Assembly: GCF_001659605.2 (NCBI RefSeq)
Contig: NC_035178.2
Span: forward strand, 33,311,127 to 33,375,126
Origin: Manihot esculenta
Lineage: Eukaryota; Streptophyta; Magnoliopsida; Malpighiales; Euphorbiaceae
Length of the DNA: 64,000 bases
Reading direction: 5' to 3'
This document shows, in pieces, positions 45,001 through 54,219 of the stretch. The translations under genes were made by a program, and so were the position numbers. The notes under the pieces were generated by a model. It saw nothing but the letters and a program-made list of their open reading frames with translations. It searched no databases and had not been told where the DNA came from. Position 1 is the first letter of the stretch; each line of letters opens with the position of its first letter.

Positions 45001-47699
45001 AGTTGCAAATAGTCTAGGTAATCCTGTAAGAAATTTTTCTTTCCAATGGTATGCGTTTGGATCAGCTAATGCATATACTCGTTTTAGAAAATTGTCTTTA
45101 TACCATCTAAAGTTTTCTAACTTCCTACATTTAAGATTTTGTAATATTTCACTATTTCTTTCAGTGTATAAATCTAAATCTCCTATAAAATGAGATATAA
45201 TGTTGTAGACTAAATAAGCTAAGACAAAAGATTGTGGTTGTCCTGTAGATGGATCCATGACTGGTTCTCCTGTTGTACTATCTATTCTTCTTGCATTTAA
45301 TATATTAGTTTTTATCTCATTACTTAATAATTTGTCCCACCAAGTTCTTAGTTCACCAGTAAAACCTAATATGATATTTTCAGCGGCATCTTTTTCTGTA
45401 ATGCCAACTCTTTGTTTATAAATATTGCCTACTATGACCATTTCTTTTGTTATTTGTATTATTTCTGTTTCTGATAAATCATCTATATTCCATTCATAAA
45501 TATTTTTTGCATTATATTGTTTTTGTTTCCTATCTAAGATTTTAAATCATCTGGTCTTTTATCATAATTTCTTCCCATAGTGTTTACAGGGATATTGTCT
45601 TCTTGGTCAGAGTCTGATGCTTCCAAGGGATTGTCTATAGTATCATCTTCTGATGAAGAGGTTTCATTATATTCAGTTAAAATTGTTATTTTATTTTTAT
45701 CTTTGCTAGTACTCTCACTTGATATTTTACTTTGTGTAGGTTCTTTTATTTTAATGCCTCCTATAGGTTTTGGGGAAGTACCTTGTTCTTTTATAATGTT
45801 TTGTAAGAATTTTGACATATCTTGTAATTCTGTTTTTGGACTTATTGTTACTATTTCTATGGGGTTTTGTGATGGAGGTATCATTTTTGTGAAAGGTTGC
45901 TTAATGGGTTTTATAGCTGGATCTATTAGATCATATGGTTTTGGATCACTATATCGTTGGGATAGATATATAGTGTTTGGTTTTGGTATCAAAGGAGATG
46001 GTGCCTGGGGTGTTTCTATGTGTTCTATATTTGTAATGTCTTCGTGATTTCTATCTATCTTTTCTTCTATCCTATCTAATTGTTGGCCTATGATATGTAA
46101 TGATACATTGGTCCAATTGTTTTGTAGGCTGATGTCTCTTATGTGGTTTTCTTCAATATTTTCAGTTTTTACTATGGGTTGCATTCCGTGAGATATTTGG
46201 TTCTTTTTGAAAAATACTCTGTCAAGTGGTGGTTTTTCACATTCATGGGCGAGATCACTAACTCCTCCTTCATTATTTACTTTGTGCCATTTATGTATTT
46301 TCTTTTCCAATACATTTAATTTCTTCTCATGAAAATATTTTAAATATGTAAAAAATGGTATAGTTTTTTCTACTTGTTCACAAAATGTAAAGAATTGTTT
46401 TTTAATTAAACTTTGTTCTTTTCTGGAATAGGTTTGCAAAAAGAGGTCCCTTTTCCCCCGGTTTTGATCTGACATATAGTCAGCTTGAATTTGGTCCTTA
46501 TCAAGGGTGAAAGGTTGGGTTAAGGTATTTATAGTAAAATCACTATCTTCATATGGTTGACTAAATTGGCCTTGTCGCAAAACACCTTCTTGTATTTTAA
46601 TTCCTTGCGTAGTATGTTGTGGTTTTGTATGTTGGTCAAATGTTTCTTCTAGTGGTTTAGTCCCAGAGGTTTCTCCTACAAAAGGTCCTTGATAATTAGG
46701 AAGAGGAATAGTAGAATCTTCTGATATACTATTATCTGGTTGTATCTCTATACTATGTCTTCTTCGAGATGTATCTAAAGAATGTCGAGAGGGTTGATAT
46801 ATACTAGGAGTTGTTTGTCTAAACGAGTTTGATCTTTTATACTTTAATTCTAATGATCCATCATCATTTTGAATGATATAGTCTATTTCTTTATTTTCCT
46901 TAAAAGGTTTGTTAGGAATTGTCTTGACTGGATATTTCCAACTTTCTGGTAAAGTTACATCTTTCCATTGTATAGTTCTGGGGATGGTTATATTTGCTTT
47001 GGATTGATCAATTTCCCAAAATATTGTTTCTCCGTCTGTCCTTTTATGATTTATAGCATTAGGACATAAACCTGTATTCATTATTTTATAATTCAATCTA
47101 TAAAATACTTCATATATGTGAGATCCTTTTAACATATTATAATTATGAGTTAGAATATCTAATGTTAAAATTTTCATTATATGAGGGTCTGTTAATGATA
47201 TGGTAAAATTTGGAAAACAATTTGAATAAATTGGTCCATTTGTTAGACTCGTTTCAAATAATCCTAATAATGAATCTTTATAATTCATATGTCTACAATC
47301 ACGTAGAGCTACATGCATGCTGGTATTTAATCCTTCAACAGTTAATGGTTTTATAGCAATTTGTACTAGGCCTATGTGCATAAATTTATAACCTTGGTTT
47401 AGATATTTTAATATCGTTTTTTGACTTAATAAACTCATAGATTGTTTATCAGCATATAAGGGTATAACTTTTTCTTTTGTTTTAATTGCTCTAGCTGATT
47501 TGAAATCTAATATACCTGTTTTATAAATGGTCTCTACTGGTGTCTTTGGAGGTTTCCAATTTGTTAATTGTTGGTCATTCCATATATTTTCTCTTGATAA
47601 TATTGTCTGATTATGATCTATATTAATATTTAAATCATTTATGAGTTCGTCGTCTGGTCTCCTAGACCTAGAAGATCTATTTCTCCTAAACATATTCAT
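42022..47699 (-). pseudogene. Pararetrovirus ORF1 polyprotein, copy B, one frameshift and one stop
   Basis: The ATG at 47699 opens a 721-codon frame covering the movement protein and variable region, with neither of copy A's stops. One base is missing from a T run at about 45538-45542 compared with A, which shifts the frame. The coat-protein part (45441-43978) ends at TGA 43978-43980, a Leu codon in A and C. The protease-RT-RNase H part (43923-42022) is open, with DSGADMNC, YIDDV and DASDQGYGG. The zinc knuckle reads CYLCNQKRHYAKEC, with Arg in place of the conserved Gly. Confidence 0.92.
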
Positions 47700-47845
47700 C
47701 TTAAATTTCTAGGGTTTTCTCATTCACTTCCTTCTCTACTCACACTGCAGGTCTTACCACTCTCTGCCTGACTTACGGTTTTCGTGACACAGGTCCAACC
47801 CTAAAACTTTAATTTGAATTGTTTAAGATCCATAGAGCCTTCACT

Positions 47846-47858
47846 GGCTCTGATACCA
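47846..47858 (-). other. Viral primer binding site, copy B
   Basis: On the minus strand TGGTATCAGAGCC matches the 3' end of plant initiator tRNA-Met. In caulimovirids this primes minus-strand DNA synthesis and defines genome position 1. Confidence 0.9.
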
Positions 47859-47994
47859 TTTTACGATCCCAGGTATGATTTACGTTCCCAGGTATGATTT
47901 AAATATTATGATTTAAATATTACAGATTTAAAACAGATTTAAAATAAAACAGATTTAAATTACAAAATACCAATAATGAACAGGAGAACCAGTC

Positions 47995-50900
47995 ATGGAT
48001 ACAACTACAGGACAACCACAATCTTTTGTCTTAGCTTATTTAGTCTACAATATTATATCTCATTTTATTGGAGATTTAGACTTATATACAGAACGTAATA
48101 GTGAAATACTACAAAATCTTAAGTGTAGAAAGTTAGAAAATTTTAGATGGTATAAAGACAATTTCTTAAAACGAGTTTATGCATTAGCAGACCCAAATGC
48201 CTACCATTGGAAAGAAAAATTTTTAACAGGATTACCAAGATTATTTGCAACTAAAGTAAAAGAAACAATTGAACAAAAATTTGGACACATTTCTTATGAT
48301 GACTTAACATACGGCGACCTAATAACCTGTGTAAATTTAACAGGCATTAGACTATGTAGAGATATGAAACTACAACAAAAATTAAAAATGGAAAATAGAC
48401 AATCTCGAAAAGAATTAGGAAATTGGTGTGAACAATTTGGATTTGGAACCATAAAGAAACAAAAACATAAAAGATATAAACCTTTTAAAAATAAAATTTA
48501 TAAACAATATAAGTACCCTAGAAAGTCATATAATAGATATAATAAACAGATGACTAAAAAACCTTTTACAAAGCGACCTTTTAAAAGAAATAATTATAAG
48601 AAAAACAATTTTAAAAGATCTAATGATAAAACTAATATAACTTGTTATTTGTGTAACCAAAAAGGACATTATGCAAAGGAGTATCCTGCAAGAAGAAAAA
48701 TACATGAATTAGGTTTAGAATTAAAAATAGACAATATAGAACAATTGTTAGAAAAAATTGACCAAGATAAGTTATCTTCTTCAGAATTAGATGATGAATA
48801 TAGTAGTGATAATTCAGCAGAAACAATAAGTAGTTCAGATAATAATCATAATTGTCAAGGAGAGATATGTCATTGTAATAATAAAGTAAATGTATTAACA
48901 GAATATCAACACGTATTAGAACAAATAGAACAAGTACAAGATTCCAATTTGAAAAGAAAAATGTTTAAAAAATTGACAAAATTACTTAATGAAGAAATAA
49001 AACAAGACACTGTACCACCAACCAAATTTGAAGATATTGAACAACTGTTTAAAAATAAAAAATCGGTAACAACAATTTCCTCTATGGATTTACAATCTGA
49101 AATAAGACAATTAAAATTGGAAGTAAGACAATTAAAATTAAGATGTGATTATTTAGAACAAAATCAAAAATTAATGCAAAATGTAGAAATAGGACAAAGT
49201 TCAGGAAAAGATAAAGTAAACATAGAACAGAAACCAACAGAAATAACGTCAGAAAGTGAAGGAGAAACAGTATTAAAATTTAATGACATTACAAGTATAA
49301 GATACCAAAAATGGTATGTAAAAATAAATTTGACAATAAAAGACTTTACACTAGAAACTATAGCAATGTTAGACTCAGGTGCAGATATGAACTGTATAGA
49401 CCAAGGTATCATACCTAGTAAATATTTTCATAAAACAAAACAGACCCTATCAGCAGCAAATTCTACAAAAGTAAAAATAGATTATAAAATACCAAAAGCA
49501 CATATCTGTAATAATGGGATATGTTTTAAAACCAGTTTCATGTTAATTAAAAATCTCAATACACAAATTATCCTCGGAAATCCATTTTTACAAATGTTAT
49601 ACCCCTTTAAAGTCACACAATTAGGTTTAGAAACCAATGTATTAGGACAGGATATTATATTTCAATTCCTAACACCAATTAATTACCATGATGTTAATTT
49701 ATTTCAACAAGAAAACATAAGTAAAATTAATAATTTAGAAAATCAAATAAACTTTTTAAAAAAAGATTTAAATTCCATTAGAATAGAAGAACAGTTAGAA
49801 AATCCACATATTAAACAACAAATTAAAACATTTCAAGAGCAATTTGAAAAAGACCTATGTTCAGATTTACCAACAGCATTTTGGAATAGGAAACAACACA
49901 TAGTAACTTTACCATATGAACCAGACTTTAAAGAACAAAATATACCAATTAAAGCAAGACCTATACAGATGAACCAAGAAATGTTAGAATTTTGTAAAAA
50001 AGAAATACAAGATTTATTAAACAAAAATTTAATTAGACCAAGTAAATCACCATGGTCATGTGTAGCTTTTTATGTTAATAAAAATGCTGAAATAGAAAGA
50101 GGTGCACCTAGATTAGTGATTAATTACAAACCCTTAAATAAGGTTCTAAGATGGATAAGATACCCCATCCCAAATAAACAAGATCTGTTAAACAGACTTT
50201 ACAAAGCAGAAATATTTTCAAATTTTGATATGAAATCAGGTTTCTGGCAAGTACAAATAGAGGAAAAAGACAAATATAAAACTGCATTTACAGTACCATT
50301 TGGACAATATGAATGGAATATAATGCCTTTTGGATTAAAAAATGCACCAAGCGAATTTCAAAAAATTATGAATGACATTTTCACACCATATGATTTCATC
50401 ATAACCTATATAGATGATGTTCTAGTATTTAGCCAGAATATTAATCAACATATTAAACATTTACAAATATTTTACAAAATAATAAAAAGAAATGGACTAG
50501 TATTAAGCAAATCAAAAATGAAAATATTTCAGACAAAAATTAGATTTCTAGGACATGAAATATATAAAAATACAATAGTACCCATTCAAAGAAGTATAGA
50601 GTTTGCCGACAAATTTCCCGATGAAATTAAAGATAAAAACCAACTACAAAGATTTTTAGGATCATTAAATTACATCTCTGATTTTTACCCACATTTAAGA
50701 ATATTTTGTAAACCATTATATAATAGGTTAAAAACAAATCCTAAACCATGGACAGAAGAACATACAAAAATTATTCAAGAAATTAAAAGATATGTCAAGA
50801 AGCTACCATGTTTAAATATTTGTAACCCTGATTTTCCTAAAATAGTAGAAACAGATGCATCCAATCAAGGATACGGAGGTATTCTTAAACAAAACATAAA

Positions 50901-51231
50901 TGGTAAAGATTATATTATTAGATATTATTCAGGATTTTGGAATCCTACACAAGAAAAATATTCTACCATTAAAAAGGAAATTTTATCAATTGTTTTATGT
51001 GTAACAAAATTTCAAAGTGACCTATTAAACCAAAAATTTACAATTAGAGTTGATTGTAAAGCAGCTAAAGATGTATTAACCAAGGATGTCAAAAACCTAG
51101 CTGCTAAACACATTTTTGCTAGATGGCAAGCCTTTTTATCTATATTTGACTTCGAAATAGAACATATTAAAAGCACTGACAATTCTATTGCTGATTTTCT
51201 AACAAGGGAATTTTTGCAGGGCACATCATGA
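47995..51231 (+). pseudogene. Pararetrovirus ORF1, coat protein to RNase H part, copy C
   Basis: An uninterrupted frame of 1078 codons, but detached from the movement-protein part by the circular opening, so it has no native start. It contains the basic coat-protein stretch (about 48470-48620) and a knuckle reading CYLCNQKGHYAKEY, whose last Cys is replaced by Tyr. Further on are the protease DSGADMNC (about 49372), RT MPFGLKNAPSEF and YIDDV (about 50407) and RNase H DASNQGYGG (about 50855). The segment from about 49603 to 51178 is clearly diverged from A and B while both sides are nearly identical. It ends in the ATGA overlap with ORF2. Confidence 0.9.
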
Positions 51232-52637
51232 ATACAGGCAAGGACAAAGCAGAAGAAGCATCTAAGATTTCATTAAGACAAAAGACCAATGAGGCACAAA
51301 AAATAAATGTAAATTTATTTTCAGGACAAAGTCCTCGACCAAATTTAAACTTATCATTATCATCATCATCAGGACAAAGTCCTAGACAAAATGCATACAT
51401 GCATAGGCCCATGTTTACTAGTAGCACAAGTATACTAAATAGACCTCTTAGTCCAATGTCCAGTGCCCTTATTACAAGACCAAGTTCTCCTCAATCCAGA
51501 TCTCCAAGTCCACAAGTTAACTTGTTAAATAAATTCTCTCCTTTACAACCCCAAAAATTAATAACCCCTTCGACCTTTAAACAAGCTGTCACTGGGCAAA
51601 GCTCAAGTCCAAGCCCAATATCTTCACCAACACAACCATTACAAATAACCCAGCCGGAGTATAGTTACAAGTCCATTGAAGATACTATTTTAACTATTGA
51701 ACCAGAATATTGGTCACAAAATCCAAACCTTAATGTTTACCAACTTTGTGAGTCCATTTTTTCAAAAACCCATTTTTATATCCCTGACAATTTCGCCAAA
51801 AACCAATCTTTTTATGAGACCATACTTGTCCAAACAAATTCTATTCTTATGTATAATAATTTTGATCCTCATATTAAACATAAAATCAGGTATTGTAAAG
51901 TCAGAATAATCAAAGTATTTACCATTTCTGATTGGGGACAAGAACCGCATAAAAGTAAAGATATTTCTTTACCAAATGGACAAATAACCAAATTTAATTA
52001 TTACGATTATCAATTTGCTTGGGAACGTACGTTCCTAAAACAAAATGACCAATTATCAATTTCATTTTTCTTTTATATTTCTGATGATTTTTCTTACCCA
52101 GTACCATATTGGTTCCATCACTGGTGGCATAAGTTCGGTATTGATTCCACCATTATACCAGAACAAATTATCTCAGCCCAAGACCACTTCTTCGATAATA
52201 CTCAATTACCAGAAACCATCCTCTTATCGCCTAAATGGCTGATTTATTCTCACCTTTTCCACATCCCTTGGATTTATATGTCAGAATACCAAATTAAAGA
52301 CTATACCTTAAATAATTTCCAAATACCCAATTTAGTCCGCAAACACAAAATTAAATGGTGGCCGAAGACTGATCTAGCCAATTGCGGCTCCAAAGCTGTT
52401 GAGCATTTTCTTGATTCACAACCCCAATATGTCAAAACATTAAGCCCAATCCAGATTACCAAACAAGAAACCTTTTTAGCCAAGAAACAACAAATAATGG
52501 CCCAAATGGCCAAGTGTGTCTCCGAAGAAGAATATGACAAATTGCTCGAAGAAATAAAAGAAACAAGAAGTTCTGTCTCCTCTCCAGTGGATTTATCCAC
52601 CGACAATGACGATTTCTTCACACAAGCAGAAATGTAG
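51228..52637 (+). CDS. Pararetrovirus ORF2, copy C, open over its full length
   Basis: A 469-codon frame with no stop. It is the only one of the three ORF2 copies without a lesion; copies A and B have TGA where this one has a Cys codon. The start overlaps the ORF1 stop (ATGA), an arrangement allowing termination-reinitiation. The protein has a Ser/Pro/Gln-rich N-terminal third with SGQSPRxN repeats, an aromatic-rich middle (YWFHHWWHKFG) and a C-terminal coiled coil with Glu/Lys heptads. The function is unknown in florendovirus-like viruses. Open reading here does not imply expression. Confidence 0.8.
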   Translation: MNTGKDKAEEASKISLRQKTNEAQKINVNLFSGQSPRPNLNLSLSSSSGQSPRQNAYMHRPMFTSSTSILNRPLSPMSSALITRPSSPQSRSPSPQVNLLNKFSPLQPQKLITPSTFKQAVTGQSSSPSPISSPTQPLQITQPEYSYKSIEDTILTIEPEYWSQNPNLNVYQLCESIFSKTHFYIPDNFAKNQSFYETILVQTNSILMYNNFDPHIKHKIRYCKVRIIKVFTISDWGQEPHKSKDISLPNGQITKFNYYDYQFAWERTFLKQNDQLSISFFFYISDDFSYPVPYWFHHWWHKFGIDSTIIPEQIISAQDHFFDNTQLPETILLSPKWLIYSHLFHIPWIYMSEYQIKDYTLNNFQIPNLVRKHKIKWWPKTDLANCGSKAVEHFLDSQPQYVKTLSPIQITKQETFLAKKQQIMAQMAKCVSEEEYDKLLEEIKETRSSVSSPVDLSTDNDDFFTQAEM

Positions 52638-52733
52638 GACCCATAAAAGCACTCAGCATCGACAAAGTGGCAGACAAGTGGCCAACAAAGACAAAATTCT
52701 AAAGCAAGCAATGATGTCACAAGGCACTACCAA

Positions 52734-52943
52734 ACAAGAGATAGTGGCAGATAAAGTGAAAAGCAAAAAGAAGAAAAGACAAAAACAGTAACCAATGATT
52801 CACCAGACAAGAGATAATGGCGGGACCCACGTATCCAGACAAGAGATAGTGGCAGACAAAGTGAAAAGCAAAAAGAAGAAAAGACAAAAACAGTAACCAA
52901 TGATTCACCAAACAAGAGATAATGGCGGGACCCACGTATCAAT
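52734..52943 (+). repeat. Tandem duplication (2 x 105 bp) upstream of the viral TATA box, copy C
   Basis: Two nearly identical units begin at 52734 and 52839 (ACAAGAGATAGTGGCAGA), each containing AAGCAAAAAGAAGAAAAGAC, AACCAATGATTCACCA and GGCGGGACCCACGTATC. In copies A and B the same area has a shorter, partly deleted duplication. The position just upstream of the TATA box suggests enhancer units. Short frames here are by-products. Confidence 0.8.
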
Positions 52944-53006
52944 AATGCAGCACTAACAGGGGACGGACCGCTCAACCAAATTCCATAAAAATTTGAAGTC
53001 CGCGTC

Positions 53007-53014
53007 TATAAAAG
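53007..53014 (+). promoter_or_regulatory. Candidate viral promoter TATA box, copy C
   Basis: TATAAAAG preceded by CCGCGTC, conserved in all copies, about 1.2 kb before the ORF1 start. Transcription from here would give the long leader typical of caulimovirids. Confidence 0.7.
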
Positions 53015-53434
53015 GAAACTTCTGAACCATGAAGAGGACACCGAAAAATTTCGAAGAAAAATTTTCTCTCTCAAATGTATTCCAGTTTATCTTTCTCATG
53101 TAAGGATACCGAAGTTTATAATAACTCGGTAGTAGCAGTAGTACCAGTGATTGTATAAGTAGTACAAAAGGTAGTACATTGTATTTTATTTTTAATACAA
53201 TTATATTTTACCAACTGCTACCGTATAAGTCCGTGTTGACGGCACCTATTTCTCTTTCTCTCTCCGATCATCACTCTGAGTTATTTCTGGGCAATCCAGG
53301 ATAACGTTGCAGGAACCTTAACCAATTAAAATCAATTGCTTTCATGATAAGTATGCTCTGTGGTTGCGGTTTATACCGATCTTCCACATCAGAAAGTGTG
53401 TTGCTCATTCGACTGCATTAAAATCAATATTAAA

Positions 53435-53590
53435 ATGTTTAATCAAGTAATAATTAATTGTTATATCGCTGATGGATATTTACAAATAGGTTATAATTAT
53501 TTAATTAATAATCAGTTTAACTTAGCAGATTACTATTTAAATTTAGCGGATTATCATCTTAATTTGGCTTATTATTATTTACTGATTTAA
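53435..53590 (+). CDS. Small leader ORF s1 (51 aa) with seven-residue repeat, copy C
   Basis: The ATG at 53435 (MFNQVIINC) is the start shared by all copies; a longer in-frame extension to 53360 exists here, but its extra N-terminus is not shared. It has three heptads of the type NLADYYL. Unknown family. Confidence 0.45.
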   Translation: MFNQVIINCYIADGYLQIGYNYLINNQFNLADYYLNLADYHLNLAYYYLLI

Positions 53591-53630
53591 TTACTGTTTG
53601 ACTATTGTGTTTATCTGTGGATTTTTTATC

Positions 53631-53861
53631 ATGAGATTTATAAAATCAGCATTAGAAAATTTAAGTTTAATTGATTTAACCAATAGACAAGAAGTAATAA
53701 GTTTTAAAAATTGTTTAATTCAACAAGGCAGATTTATTAGCGATTACCATACCATCAACCATAATGAATATTGTGATTGTAGAGAAGTAGAAAGAACATT
53801 AGAATTATTTAATTCTATGCTTATGTATCTTGAAATATTATTGAGTAATAATAATTTTTAA
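53631..53861 (+). CDS. Small leader ORF s2 (76 aa), copy C
   Basis: It starts at the ATG at 53631 (MRFIKSALENL). Upstream in-frame Met codons at 53598 onwards are in sequence not shared with A and B. Compared with copy A it has two amino-acid changes (Thr to Ile, Ile to Val) and about eight synonymous base changes, all in the second half. It is conserved as a reading frame although the following 200 bases of leader are poorly conserved. Confidence 0.6.
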   Translation: MRFIKSALENLSLIDLTNRQEVISFKNCLIQQGRFISDYHTINHNEYCDCREVERTLELFNSMLMYLEILLSNNNF

Positions 53862-54060
53862 ACCATGTCTAGTAATTGTACACATTTTTATATATTTTTA
53901 TACATATCTGGAATGATGTATGTATGGACCATTGTATATATACTATATGAATTCTGTTTTAATTACTGGTATTATACGTTTTAAATTTGTTTTGATATAT
54001 TAAAAATATTTAAGTTTTTGATACATTAAAAATATTTAAGTCATACCTGGGAGCGTTTAA

Positions 54061-54073
54061 TGGTATCAGAGCC
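54061..54073 (+). other. Viral primer binding site, copy C
   Basis: TGGTATCAGAGCC, complementary to the 3' end of initiator tRNA-Met, 147 bases before the ORF1 ATG. A purine-rich AGAGAAGGAAG at 54182-54192, conserved in A and B, is a candidate plus-strand primer. Confidence 0.9.
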
Positions 54074-54219
54074 AGTGAAGACTCTATGGAGCTTGAACAA
54101 TTCAAATTAAAGTTTTAGGGTTGGAACTGTGTCACGAAAACCATAAGTCAGGCAAAGAGTGGTAAGACCTGCAGTGTGAGTAGAGAAGGAAGTGTATGCG
54201 AAGACCCTAGAAATTTAAG

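Larger units (their letters stand above)
39444..47977 (-). mobile_element. Endogenous pararetrovirus copy B, in tandem with copy A
   Basis: The same gene order as copy A and nearly identical sequence; the distance between equivalent start codons is 8406 bp. Its right end runs past the primer site (47846-47858) by about 119 bases of upstream viral leader, identical to that at the left end of copy A, and stops exactly where copy C begins. A and B share the ORF2 TGA, so they derive from one template or from one duplicated locus. The junction with copy A lacks about 190 bases around the primer site. Confidence 0.9.

Noticed and set aside
30829..47977. Copies A and B as two unrelated insertions
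   Set aside because: They are head-to-tail, nearly identical and share the same ORF2 TGA, so a common template or local duplication is more likely.
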